From contig CAMLIK010000015.1 of assembly GCA_946480175.1 (NCBI GenBank), forward strand, positions 1 through 41,307: DNA of 41,307 nucleotides. Direction: 5' to 3'. Each line of letters opens with the position of its first letter. Positions within the stretch are counted from its first letter, which is position 1. The notes under the pieces are model-generated. The model saw nothing but the letters and a program-made list of their open reading frames with translations, was not told where the DNA came from and ran no database searches. The position numbers and the translations under genes were made by a program. Source of the stretch: an uncultured Gilliamella sp. (GTDB lineage Bacteria; Pseudomonadota; Gammaproteobacteria; Enterobacterales; Orbaceae). Shown piece by piece: positions 25,729 through 34,384 of this stretch.

Positions 25729-27414
25729 TCAATTTGTGGTGCAAATTGCAGTTCTCTTAAAATTAGTATTACTATATCCATATATTTTACCAATCAGATG
25801 GCTGACGAGGTAGTAAACGTTAATGCCCTTACTTGACATGTCACTTGTCCAGTAACCATTATTTGGATCAAAGTTTCCTTCATCCATTTCGTATTTTCCT
25901 AAAACGCCCCACTCGCTTAAAAGCCCTCCAGCAATTTTACGTTGGTAATAATTACCAATTGAGGCGCCTTCAAGATTTTGAGCTTCACAACTTTCAGCAT
26001 CGACGAACGGACATTCAGCTCCTTTTGCATTAGTTAAATCCTTAATTTTGGAAAGACTATAACCTATCTTTTCACACCATTTTTCTTGCATGTAAGGAGC
26101 TTCGGATCCGGGTTTATTGTCCTTATTGTCTTGGTCATTAGGATTTGGAGCATCACTTGGATACTTATCTAGTCGTTGCTTATCCCCTCTATTAACAAAC
26201 CATTGCTTTAATTCAAAACCATACTTCACCACAACATCATTATCATTACTATCTTTACCTTTTCCAACTAACTCAAATACCTGAGGCAAAGTAGGTTTTT
26301 CAACAGTTCCTATCAGATTTGCCTCTGCCATTATCTGGTCCTCACTAGCCCTTATCTGGTCCTGACTAGCAGTAGGCCCTTTTAAGGTGACCCGAACAAC
26401 ACTTGTATCCGATTCATTTAAATACCTCATAGTTACTTTAATCTCGCCATGAGAAACAGTGGTCCATGTCAATTTCTGATTAACACCACCTATCTTTAAA
26501 TCAAAATATAAACCATTTGCGCCTGTAGTTGGGAAATTTTGGTTATAACTCGATGGATCGTATGACTGAGGAATAAACCCATTTTTAGGGTCCCACTCAT
26601 TAGCTAAACCTTTGAAATCCTGACCATCCTCTATGTCAGAATACTTCATATTAGGTTTAGCAAAGCAAGCTATAGGCGAAGCCTTAGGACTAATATAATA
26701 AGTCACATTACTTGCTGCAAAATGACTACTTTTAGGAACACCGTAATTCGTCTCTAATGTCCCATCTGTACTGGTTAATGTTACTTTATAAGGTGCATTA
26801 CAGATCTTTGGAATAGTATCACGTGATACAGCTTGATTGTCGTTATCAACAATAGATAAACTTAAACCACCTGTAGCAGTTATACCATTAGGACCTTCAC
26901 CATCTCCATCACTATCTCCCCAATAATAATAAGGTTCCCCAATAAGAGACTTTAATTCGATTGAATCACTATCAGTTGGCACCAACATACCAATATCAGC
27001 AAAGCTCTGATCAGCGATAGGCAACACAATAGGTTTTGTTGGGCTTGAATCATTAGATGATGGTGTATATTTATCCCCATTAGAAAGGGATATTTCAAGT
27101 AAGCCTTCGGCATCAGTTATCCGAGTCTGACCGCCGTCGGTAGTAAAATATGGTGCAGTTCCGTTAATAGTATTCGTGGTTTTAGTCGACAAAGCTTGAC
27201 TAGAAAAGGAAGTCATTAAAGGCAAGCTAAACGATAGAACAATAAAAAGCTGTCGGATTGATAAAAATCGGCGAGGAAACCGCAATAAAATTGGTGAGGT
27301 CTTATGGAAAAACAAACTACAATAGCAAAACGAACGCCGAGAGTTTAATTTTGCCGAATTTAAAATATAGGTTTGCCAGTTTGGCTTTTTGGCTTTTTGT
27401 AAATTATAATACAT
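25729..27414 (-). CDS. Secreted adhesin-like protein (DUF823-type), tandem copy 1
   Basis: 561 residues from ATG 27414 (GGGA 9 nt upstream; an upstream TTG would add 6). An unusual basic leader of about 50 residues precedes the hydrophobic core LFIVLSFSLPLMTSF and a likely cleavage after SSQA. The mature part starts with repetitive beta text (SLSNGDKYTPSSNDSS). DUF823-like features follow: FADIGMLVP, YYYWGDSDGDG (acidic, possibly calcium-binding), YKVTLTSTDGTL and a YYI segment with Cys. The C-terminal 130 residues resemble a lectin-like/Lcl fold: WCEKIGYSLSKIKDLTNA, AGGLLSEWGVLGKYE, GYWTSD. It lacks an LPXTG motif and a beta-barrel, so the mode of surface retention is unknown. Confidence 0.75.
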   Translation of the reverse strand: MYYNLQKAKKPNWQTYILNSAKLNSRRSFCYCSLFFHKTSPILLRFPRRFLSIRQLFIVLSFSLPLMTSFSSQALSTKTTNTINGTAPYFTTDGGQTRITDAEGLLEISLSNGDKYTPSSNDSSPTKPIVLPIADQSFADIGMLVPTDSDSIELKSLIGEPYYYWGDSDGDGEGPNGITATGGLSLSIVDNDNQAVSRDTIPKICNAPYKVTLTSTDGTLETNYGVPKSSHFAASNVTYYISPKASPIACFAKPNMKYSDIEDGQDFKGLANEWDPKNGFIPQSYDPSSYNQNFPTTGANGLYFDLKIGGVNQKLTWTTVSHGEIKVTMRYLNESDTSVVRVTLKGPTASQDQIRASEDQIMAEANLIGTVEKPTLPQVFELVGKGKDSNDNDVVVKYGFELKQWFVNRGDKQRLDKYPSDAPNPNDQDNKDNKPGSEAPYMQEKWCEKIGYSLSKIKDLTNAKGAECPFVDAESCEAQNLEGASIGNYYQRKIAGGLLSEWGVLGKYEMDEGNFDPNNGYWTSDMSSKGINVYYLVSHLIGKIYGYSNTNFKRTAICTTN

Positions 27415-27475
27415 ATTCGACAATCCCGTCAAGTAAATTTTTAATTTTTTTACATTTTTATGTTAATTATTTAAA

Positions 27476-27504
27476 ACTTAACCGTTTGTATTAAACGGTT
27501 AAGT
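27476..27504 (-). promoter_or_regulatory. 5'-terminal stem-loop of adhesin copy 1
   Basis: Perfect 12-bp inverted repeat ACTTAACCGTTT/AAACGGTTAAGT with a 5-nt loop, about 62 nt upstream of the start codon. The -10 ends 2 bp before it, so transcription should begin inside the first arm and the mRNA would start with the stem. The pseudogene at 3188-3208 has the same arrangement with a compensatory base-pair change. Confidence 0.55.
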
Positions 27505-27505
27505 A

Positions 27506-27534
27506 AGTATAGTGACTAGAAAAACACGTTGCAA
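27506..27534 (-). promoter_or_regulatory. Promoter of adhesin copy 1
   Basis: Minus-strand TTGCAA (27529-27534), 17-bp spacer, TATACT (27506-27511). The spacing and both hexamers are conserved in the pseudogene copy at 3214-3242. Confidence 0.6.
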
Positions 27535-27549
27535 CACTTATTCGCACCC

Positions 27550-27570
27550 TTAATTGTTAACTTTTGTAAA
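27550..27570 (-). promoter_or_regulatory. Conserved upstream element of adhesin copy 1
   Basis: Minus-strand TTTACAAAAGTTAACAATTA, centred on the palindrome GTTAAC, lies 15 bp upstream of the -35. The element is shared by all four family members, including the diverged one at 31737-31757. The rest of the 27.6-27.8 kb spacer is AT-rich and related to the spacer at 29.7-29.95 kb. Confidence 0.4.
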
Positions 27571-27808
27571 GATAATAGAAAATGAATAGAAAAATATTGG
27601 AAAATTAATTAATTGATAGTTATTATTAACCAAATAATCACTCCTTTACATATCTTTAAAAATCTAACTATTTTGATGATAAAATTATTTTTGGGGGAAT
27701 TTTAGTGGTTATTATCGGACTGAGAATTTTGATTTTAGCAGGATTTTAAACCTTAAAAAGTACGTTACTCGACTATTTTTCCATAAAAACCCCGTTCCTC
27801 AAAAATAA

Positions 27809-27832
27809 ATCCACCCCAATTTTGGGGCGGAT
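27809..27832 (-). terminator. Terminator of adhesin copy 2
   Basis: Same hairpin and U-tract as at 25661-25684. It separates copy 2 from copy 1, so each gene is its own transcription unit. Confidence 0.65.
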
Positions 27833-27876
27833 ATTTAGCTATGCACTTTACTTGCCTCTTGGTAAGACTCTATGTG

Positions 27877-29562
27877 TCAATTTGTGGTGCAAATTGCAGT
27901 TCTCTTAAAATTAGTATTACTATATCCATATATTTTACCAATCAGATGGCTGACGAGGTAGTAAACGTTAATGCCCTTACTTGACATGTCACTTGTCCAG
28001 TAACCATTATTTGGATCAAAGTTTCCTTCATCCATTTCGTATTTTCCTAAAACGCCCCACTCGCTTAAAAGCCCTCCAGCAATTTTACGTTGGTAATAAT
28101 TACCAATTGAGGCGCCTTCAAGATTTTGAGCTTCACAACTTTCAGCATCGACGAACGGACATTCAGCTCCTTTTGCATTAGTTAAATCCTTAATTTTGGA
28201 AAGACTATAACCTATCTTTTCACACCATTTTTCTTGCATGTAAGGAGCTTCGGATCCGGGTTTATTGTCCTTATTGTCTTGGTCATTAGGATTTGGAGCA
28301 TCACTTGGATACTTATCTAGTCGTTGCTTATCCCCTCTATTAACAAACCATTGCTTTAATTCAAAACCATACTTCACCACAACATCATTATCATTACTAT
28401 CTTTACCTTTTCCAACTAACTCAAATACCTGAGGCAAAGTAGGTTTTTCAACAGTTCCTATCAGATTTGCCTCTGCCATTATCTGGTCCTCACTAGCCCT
28501 TATCTGGTCCTGACTAGCAGTAGGCCCTTTTAAGGTGACCCGAACAACACTTGTATCCGATTCATTTAAATACCTCATAGTTACTTTAATCTCGCCATGA
28601 GAAACAGTGGTCCATGTCAATTTCTGATTAACACCACCTATCTTTAAATCAAAATATAAACCATTTGCGCCTGTAGTTGGGAAATTTTGGTTATAACTCG
28701 ATGGATCGTATGACTGAGGAATAAACCCATTTTTAGGGTCCCACTCATTAGCTAAACCTTTGAAATCCTGACCATCCTCTATGTCAGAATACTTCATATT
28801 AGGTTTAGCAAAGCAAGCTATAGGCGAAGCCTTAGGACTAATATAATAAGTCACATTACTTGCTGCAAAATGACTACTTTTAGGAACACCGTAATTCGTC
28901 TCTAATGTCCCATCTGTACTGGTTAATGTTACTTTATAAGGTGCATTACAGATCTTTGGAATAGTATCACGTGATACAGCTTGATTGTCGTTATCAACAA
29001 TAGATAAACTTAAACCACCTGTAGCAGTTATACCATTAGGACCTTCACCATCTCCATCACTATCTCCCCAATAATAATAAGGTTCCCCAATAAGAGACTT
29101 TAATTCGATTGAATCACTATCAGTTGGCACCAACATACCAATATCAGCAAAGCTCTGATCAGCGATAGGCAACACAATAGGTTTTGTTGGGCTTGAATCA
29201 TTAGATGATGGTGTATATTTATCCCCATTAGAAAGGGATATTTCAAGTAAGCCTTCGGCATCAGTTATCCGAGTCTGACCGCCGTCGGTAGTAAAATATG
29301 GTGCAGTTCCGTTAATAGTATTCGTGGTTTTAGTCGACAAAGCTTGACTAGAAAAGGAAGTCATTAAAGGCAAGCTAAACGATAGAACAATAAAAAGCTG
29401 TCGGATTGATAAAAATCGGCGAGGAAACCGCAATAAAATTGGTGAGGTCTTATGGAAAAACAAACTACAATAGCAAAACGAACGCCGAGAGTTTAATTTT
29501 GCCGAATTTAAAATATAGGTTTGCCAGTTTGGCTTTTTGGCTTTTTGTAAATTATAATACAT
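27877..29562 (-). CDS. Secreted adhesin-like protein (DUF823-type), tandem copy 2
   Basis: The 561-residue product is identical to that of copy 1, with its own promoter, 5' stem-loop and terminator. All features described for copy 1 apply: long basic leader, secretion signal, acidic YYYWGDSDGDG segment and lectin-like C-terminal domain with EWG and YWTSD motifs. Two identical genes may raise expression, or may be a transient state that resolves by recombination. A collapsed or falsely expanded assembly is possible but less likely, because the outer spacers differ between the copies. Confidence 0.75.
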   Translation of the reverse strand: MYYNLQKAKKPNWQTYILNSAKLNSRRSFCYCSLFFHKTSPILLRFPRRFLSIRQLFIVLSFSLPLMTSFSSQALSTKTTNTINGTAPYFTTDGGQTRITDAEGLLEISLSNGDKYTPSSNDSSPTKPIVLPIADQSFADIGMLVPTDSDSIELKSLIGEPYYYWGDSDGDGEGPNGITATGGLSLSIVDNDNQAVSRDTIPKICNAPYKVTLTSTDGTLETNYGVPKSSHFAASNVTYYISPKASPIACFAKPNMKYSDIEDGQDFKGLANEWDPKNGFIPQSYDPSSYNQNFPTTGANGLYFDLKIGGVNQKLTWTTVSHGEIKVTMRYLNESDTSVVRVTLKGPTASQDQIRASEDQIMAEANLIGTVEKPTLPQVFELVGKGKDSNDNDVVVKYGFELKQWFVNRGDKQRLDKYPSDAPNPNDQDNKDNKPGSEAPYMQEKWCEKIGYSLSKIKDLTNAKGAECPFVDAESCEAQNLEGASIGNYYQRKIAGGLLSEWGVLGKYEMDEGNFDPNNGYWTSDMSSKGINVYYLVSHLIGKIYGYSNTNFKRTAICTTN

Positions 29563-29623
29563 ATTCGACAATCCCGTCAAGTAAATTTTTAATTTTTTTA
29601 CATTTTTATGTTAATTATTTAAA

Positions 29624-29652
29624 ACTTAACCGTTTGTATTAAACGGTTAAGT
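29624..29652 (-). promoter_or_regulatory. 5'-terminal stem-loop of adhesin copy 2
   Basis: The same 12-bp perfect inverted repeat as at 27476-27504, 62 nt upstream of ATG 29562. Confidence 0.55.
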
Positions 29653-29653
29653 A

Positions 29654-29682
29654 AGTATAGTGACTAGAAAAACACGTTGCAA
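29654..29682 (-). promoter_or_regulatory. Promoter of adhesin copy 2
   Basis: TTGCAA-17-TATACT, identical to copy 1. The upstream element recurs at 29698-29718. The stretch 29732-30028 is spacer related to other family spacers, ending in AT-rich DNA; no clear terminator is seen for the next gene. Confidence 0.6.
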
Positions 29683-30028
29683 CACTTATTCGCACCCTTA
29701 ATTGTTAACTTTTGTAAAGATAATAGAAAATAAATAGAAAAATATTGTAAAATTAATTACTTGATGATTATTATTAACCAAATAATCGCCCCTTTACATA
29801 TCTTTAAAAATCTAACTATTTTGATGATAAATTATTTTTTAGGGGAATTTTAGTGGTTATTATCGGACTCACAATTTTGATTTTAGCAGAATTTTAAACC
29901 TTAAAAAGTACGTTGCTCGACTATTTTTGCCATAAAAACCCCGTTCCTCAAAATAAGTTACAGTTTATGCGGATAATCCAGTTGTGTTTCGCGTTTTATC
30001 ATCTCACTCAATAGCGTTTTTTAAAGTG

Positions 30029-31600
30029 CTAGTTGCCTTCTTTGTTTGTCTTCTTTCCATCAAAGACGCAAGCTGCCGCATAATCACTTGTTTTATTACT
30101 ATGATAAATCATGCCGATATCCTTGGTCGCAGTTAATTGGGTGTTTGAACTCGTACCATCGAGCTTTTCGGACTGTTCGCTCGCCCAGAAGGAATAAACG
30201 TCCCTAGCCTCACGAGTGTAATAAGCTATATTACCCCATTCAGCAAGAAATCCTGCGCCAATTCGTCGCGAATAGACATAAGTATTTGATGGGTAAGCAA
30301 TTCCTCCAGGACATTTAAATTCACGAATACCATTACACGATGATGCGTTAGTTAATTCCCTAAGATGTGGAAGGCGATAACCTATATTGCTACACCATGA
30401 TTCCTGTTCGGCAAGTGGACGACCTCTGTATCGAATAAAGAACCACTGCTTTAATACAAAACCATACTTCACCACGATATCATTATCATTACTATCTTTA
30501 CCTTTTCCAACTAGCTCAAATGTCTGAGGCAAAGATGGAACAAGTTTTTCCTTATCTTCTTCATCGATGTTACCCGTTATATCTCTAGCGGCAGGCCCTT
30601 TTAAGGTGACACGAACAACGCTGGTATCCGATTCATTCAAATACCTCATAGTTGCTTTAATATCGCCATTAGGAGAAACAGGCTTCCATGTCAATTTCTG
30701 ATCAACACCAACTATCTGTAAATCAAAATATAAATCATTTGCGCCAGTAGTAGGAAAATTTGAATGGTAAGATGATGGCCTAGTTGATTGAGTGAGAAAG
30801 CCTTTAGTAATACTCCAAATGGAAGCTGGACCAGCATAGTGGCGATCACCGTTTACCATATTAGGTTTAGCAAAGCAAACATCAATCGTTGACTTAGGTT
30901 TAATATAATAAGTTACATTACTTGCAGTAAAATAAGTACTTTTAGGAACACCGTAACGGGTCGATAATGTACCACCATCAGTCCTTAACATCACTTTATA
31001 AGGTGCTCTACAAACGCTAAGCGGTTCATTACGAGTGACAGACAAGTTGTTTGCATCAACGATAGATAAATATAAATTACCCGTAGCAGTAACACCACTA
31101 TCCCCATCAGCGTCACCCCAATAATTATAGGGAGCCTCAATAAGGGTATTTAATGAGATTGTGTCAAAATTGATTGGTATCATCATGCCAATATCAGCGA
31201 AACTCTGACCTGCAGAAGGTAACTCGATAGGATTAGTTAAACTTGAATCATTGGACGAAGGTGTAAATTTAACCCCATTAGAAAGAGATATTCCGAGCAG
31301 ACCGTCAGTGTCAGTCACTTGAGTGTGACCACCATCGACAGTAAAATATGGAGCATTACCCTCAATACTATTCAAAGTTATAGACGTTAGTGCTTCACTT
31401 GCAAAGGAAGTTACAAGCAAAAAAACAAATATTAAAAAGATCTGCCAAGATAAATAGAAGCGTTGGAAGAAATCTGCAAAAATGCTCGCAATTTTGTTGA
31501 AAAATAAACCGTGGTAAAAAAATGAATGTTGGCACCCTAACTTCGTTGAACTTAGATTATAGATTGGCCATGTTGCTTTGTTATAAATCATGATACACAT
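30029..31600 (-). CDS. Secreted adhesin-like protein (DUF823-type), diverged paralogue
   Basis: 523 residues; AGGA lies 7 nt before ATG 31600. It keeps the family plan: a basic leader (IYNLSSTKLGCQHSFFYHGLFF), a hydrophobic core (IFLIFVFLLVTSFASEA), SLSNGVKFTPSSNDSS, FADIGMMIP, YNYWGDADGDS, a GKGKDSNDND hinge and the C-terminal module WCSNIGYRLPHLRELTNA, AGFLAEWGNIAYY, FWASEQ. The DUF1566-like LP-x-x-REL text is clearer here than in the duplicated copies. The linker before the C-terminal module is shorter. The promoter region has lost the stem-loop but keeps the upstream element. Confidence 0.75.
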   Translation of the reverse strand: MCIMIYNKATWPIYNLSSTKLGCQHSFFYHGLFFNKIASIFADFFQRFYLSWQIFLIFVFLLVTSFASEALTSITLNSIEGNAPYFTVDGGHTQVTDTDGLLGISLSNGVKFTPSSNDSSLTNPIELPSAGQSFADIGMMIPINFDTISLNTLIEAPYNYWGDADGDSGVTATGNLYLSIVDANNLSVTRNEPLSVCRAPYKVMLRTDGGTLSTRYGVPKSTYFTASNVTYYIKPKSTIDVCFAKPNMVNGDRHYAGPASIWSITKGFLTQSTRPSSYHSNFPTTGANDLYFDLQIVGVDQKLTWKPVSPNGDIKATMRYLNESDTSVVRVTLKGPAARDITGNIDEEDKEKLVPSLPQTFELVGKGKDSNDNDIVVKYGFVLKQWFFIRYRGRPLAEQESWCSNIGYRLPHLRELTNASSCNGIREFKCPGGIAYPSNTYVYSRRIGAGFLAEWGNIAYYTREARDVYSFWASEQSEKLDGTSSNTQLTATKDIGMIYHSNKTSDYAAACVFDGKKTNKEGN

Positions 31601-31736
31601 CCGACAATCCTGTCAATTAACTCCGTATTTTATAGCCACTTACACTTTATCAGTTAAAATATAATCAATAATTCACTTAAAAACGAGGTGGGGTAGCATA
31701 GCGCTTTCAAAAAATAACCACAATTTAATATAATTA

Positions 31737-31757
31737 TAAAATTGTTAATTTTTGTAA
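31737..31757 (-). promoter_or_regulatory. Upstream element of the diverged adhesin gene
   Basis: Minus-strand TTTACAAAAATTAACAATTTT matches the element of the other family members, with GTTAAC changed to ATTAAC. It lies about 137 nt upstream of the start codon. Confidence 0.35.
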
Positions 31758-31873
31758 ATTAAAATGTTAAAGCCCATCTAAAAAATACACATTTAACGAT
31801 TAAAATGACCAATTTTAAAACTCAAAAAACTGTTCCTCAACTTTTTACTGTAAAAGTCCGTCCTTCTAAAAAA

Positions 31874-31891
31874 CCGCTTTAGTAGGAGCGG
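31874..31891 (-). terminator. Terminator after mltB
   Basis: CCGCT/AGCGG stem with an 8-nt loop, followed on the minus strand by TTTTTTAGAA. It lies 130 bp after the mltB stop. The flanking text (GCTACGTCAAAAAATCAC) resembles the sequence beside the pseudogene terminator at 2.47 kb, so it may come from a lost fifth adhesin unit. Otherwise 31601-32020 is AT-rich and empty. Confidence 0.5.
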
Positions 31892-32020
31892 ATAGTTCTG
31901 CTACGTCAAAAAATCACTTTTTATCTCCGACGTTAATCAACACCTTTTTAAAATAAACAAATTCACCTGTCATGAGCTTGATTAACAAACATCTGGCAAT
32001 TGCGACGTTTTCTTGTGGAT

Positions 32021-33088
32021 TTATCTTGCCTTTCTAACAGCTAAACCCAATTGCCATACCGCCATGGCATAATGCGTACTGTGATTGTAGCGGGTGATAA
32101 CGTAAAAGTTAGGTAAACCATACCAAAATTGGTAACTATTTCCCATGTCTAGACGTAATAAGCTGACTTCTTTATGACCGTCGATTGAGCTTTTTGGTTT
32201 TAATCCTGCTTTGGTTAAATGTTCAACAGGGTATTTAGTGCTAAATCCTGTATCAAGCTCAAGCGCTTGACCATCAGCCACCACGGCAACTTTTTTGTTA
32301 CGTTGCCAACCGTGTGCTTTGAAATAGTTCGCTACACTGCCAATTGCGTCAACCGGATCCCATAAATCGGTATGGCCGTCACGATTGAAATCGACTGCAT
32401 GATGTCTAAAAGCCGATGGCATAAATTGGCCATAGCCCATTGCTCCCGCAAATGATCCACTTAAATCAAATGGATCAACACCTTCATCACGACACATAAC
32501 TAAAAAGTCTTCAAGTTCGTTAGCAAAGTATTGAGATCGTCTTGGGTAATAAAATGCAAGAGTTGATAGCGCATCGATAATTTTGGTTTTGCCCATAACA
32601 CGGCCCCAGCCTGTTTCAACGCCAATAATACCGACGATGATTTCAGGTGGTACACCATACTCTTTGTAAGCACGTTGCAGGTCTTTGTCATATTTATTCC
32701 AAAATTCGACACCTTTAGGTAAGTTACTTGGTGTAATGAATTTATTTTTGTAACGAATCCATGCGCCATTTGGTACATTTGATGATCCCGATTTTGGTGC
32801 TTGTTTATCCATTAAGCCAATAACCCAATCAAGTTTGTTTGTTTGCTCTAGAACTTTACGTAGTTGCTGGCGATTAAAACCATGTTTTTTAACCATCATG
32901 GTGATAAACTTCTCTTTATCTACTGGTGCGCTATTTGCTTTCGGTTTTTCGTGCTGTTTTTCTAAATAAACGCCACCTTTTACATTTGAATGGCCCCGAT
33001 GCTGCTGCATTGGGGACTTTGAAGATTTCCCACCAGAACAAGCAGCAAGCCATAAAATCATCATGACATAAATAACGATACGTTGCAT
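32021..33088 (-). CDS. mltB: Membrane-bound lytic murein transglycosylase B
   Basis: 355 residues. A lipoprotein signal ends in LAAC (Cys17), so the protein is anchored to the outer membrane facing the periplasm. The SLT_2 domain carries the catalytic Glu158 in GIIGVETGWGRVMG. ALSTLAFYYPRRSQYFANELEDFL, GAMGYGQFMPS and the acidic DFNRDGHTDLWDP (calcium-binding EF-hand-like loop in E. coli MltB) follow. It cleaves glycan strands to 1,6-anhydromuropeptides, which the nearby AmpG-type permease could recover. Length matches E. coli MltB. Confidence 0.95.
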   Translation of the reverse strand: MQRIVIYVMMILWLAACSGGKSSKSPMQQHRGHSNVKGGVYLEKQHEKPKANSAPVDKEKFITMMVKKHGFNRQQLRKVLEQTNKLDWVIGLMDKQAPKSGSSNVPNGAWIRYKNKFITPSNLPKGVEFWNKYDKDLQRAYKEYGVPPEIIVGIIGVETGWGRVMGKTKIIDALSTLAFYYPRRSQYFANELEDFLVMCRDEGVDPFDLSGSFAGAMGYGQFMPSAFRHHAVDFNRDGHTDLWDPVDAIGSVANYFKAHGWQRNKKVAVVADGQALELDTGFSTKYPVEHLTKAGLKPKSSIDGHKEVSLLRLDMGNSYQFWYGLPNFYVITRYNHSTHYAMAVWQLGLAVRKAR

Positions 33089-33142
33089 AAACCATCCATA
33101 TTTAGTTAGTTAAAAAACGACGATATATTAAATTATTTACTT

Positions 33143-34144
33143 TTATTTAACAATATTTTGACAATCTCTTCCTGCTGCTATTTGTGCAATATTGTTTAGG
33201 GTAGTGTCCGAGATATTTAATAATGCCTCTTGAGTTAAAAAGGCTTGATGACCGGTAAAAATCACATTATGACACGCAGATAATCGACGAAATACATCAT
33301 CTAAAATGACATCGTTAGATTTATCTTCGAAAAATAGGTCTCGCTCGTTTTCATAAACGTCCATACCTAGAGCACCGATTTTAGTCTGTTTTAGTGCTTC
33401 AATTGCAGCAGTAGCATCCAATAAGCCACCACGGCTAGTGTTAATAATCATCACACCGTTTTTCATTTTGTCAAATGAATCTTTGTTTAATAGATGATAA
33501 TTTTCAGGTGACATTGGGCAATGTAAGGTTATTACATCTGATTTTGCATAGAGTTCGTCTAATTGAACATACTGAGCACCTAATTCGACAACGATATCGT
33601 TTGGATAAGGATCATATGCAAGAATATTCATGCCAAATCCCTTTAAGATACGAATCACTGCTTGACCAATTTTACCTGTACCAATCACCCCAGCAGTGCG
33701 ATTATGCATGTTAAAACCTGTTAGCCCATCTAACGAAAAATTAGCATCGCGAGTTCGTTGATAAGCTTTATGGGTTCTGCGATTTAGTGTCATCATTAAT
33801 GCAACGGCGTGTTCAGCAACTGCTTCTGGCGAATAGGCTGGCACACGAACGACAGTGATCCCTAATTTCTTTGCTTCAGCCAGATCGACATTATCAAAAC
33901 CTGCACAGCGTAATGCTAGGATTTTAATACCATAATGCGCTAATTTTTGTAGGACAGCTTTATCAACTTCGTCGTTAACAAATACACAAACAGCATTATA
34001 ACCTTGAGCTGTGACAACCGTTTTGTGGCTTAATTTATGCTCGTAATATTCAATATCAAAACCAAAGTGTTCGTTGGCGATTTCGAGATGTTCTTTGTCG
34101 TAATGTTTACTGCTAAAAACAGCAACCTTAACTGTTCCTTTCAT
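33143..34144 (-). CDS. ldhA: Fermentative D-lactate dehydrogenase
   Basis: 333 residues from ATG 34144, behind AGGGGG. A longer TTG reading would add 32 residues of non-family text. Family marks: substrate-binding RCAGFDNVDL, NAD-binding GVIGTGKIGQ, and the catalytic Arg in INTSRGGLLD, Glu in MDVYENE and His in TGHQAFLT. It reduces pyruvate to D-lactate with NADH during fermentation. It is followed by mltB after 54 bp but probably has its own promoter. Confidence 0.95.
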   Translation of the reverse strand: MKGTVKVAVFSSKHYDKEHLEIANEHFGFDIEYYEHKLSHKTVVTAQGYNAVCVFVNDEVDKAVLQKLAHYGIKILALRCAGFDNVDLAEAKKLGITVVRVPAYSPEAVAEHAVALMMTLNRRTHKAYQRTRDANFSLDGLTGFNMHNRTAGVIGTGKIGQAVIRILKGFGMNILAYDPYPNDIVVELGAQYVQLDELYAKSDVITLHCPMSPENYHLLNKDSFDKMKNGVMIINTSRGGLLDATAAIEALKQTKIGALGMDVYENERDLFFEDKSNDVILDDVFRRLSACHNVIFTGHQAFLTQEALLNISDTTLNNIAQIAAGRDCQNIVK

Positions 34145-34338
34145 ATTATGCCCCCTTGTCGGCAATAAATAGATGTATTGTTTCAGCTTTAATGATGATC
34201 GAAACACATTGCTTGCTTGATAATTTTTGACGAATGTCAAATATTGATTTAATGTTTGCTTTGAAATATCCGGTTAGTAAAATTCACATATAGTAAAACG
34301 CGTTATGTTAGCTTTAGCAATAATTTTTTTTATTTGTA

Positions 34339-34351
34339 TGCTATGATAGCA
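34339..34351 (+). promoter_or_regulatory. Extended -10 promoter of ampG
   Basis: TGCTATGATAGCA is palindromic and contains TG-N-TATGAT, an extended -10 close to consensus, 38 bp before the ampG ATG. No good -35 is visible, which fits extended -10 promoters. Confidence 0.45.
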
Positions 34352-34384
34352 CTTTGTTATAAAACTCACCAATAATGTTAACTG

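Larger units (their letters stand above)
25637..27583. repeat. Direct tandem repeat, copy 1 (about 1.95 kb)
   Basis: This segment appears again at 27785-29731, a constant offset of 2,148 bp. I found no difference by eye, and the two encoded proteins are identical throughout. The first mismatch on the right is G27584 against A29732. Beyond it the spacers remain similar but carry scattered substitutions. It includes terminator, gene, 5' stem-loop, promoter and upstream element. Confidence 0.9.
27785..29731. repeat. Direct tandem repeat, copy 2 (about 1.95 kb)
   Basis: Second copy of 25637-27583 in the same orientation. The spacer to its right is about 90% similar to that right of copy 1. This suggests that an older, diverged pair was made identical by recent duplication or gene conversion. 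Confidence 0.9.

Noticed and set aside
25637-29731. Insertion sequence or transposon as the cause of the duplicated unit
   Set aside because: No transposase, terminal inverted repeats or target duplications are seen; the unit is one gene with its own signals, so plain tandem duplication explains it.
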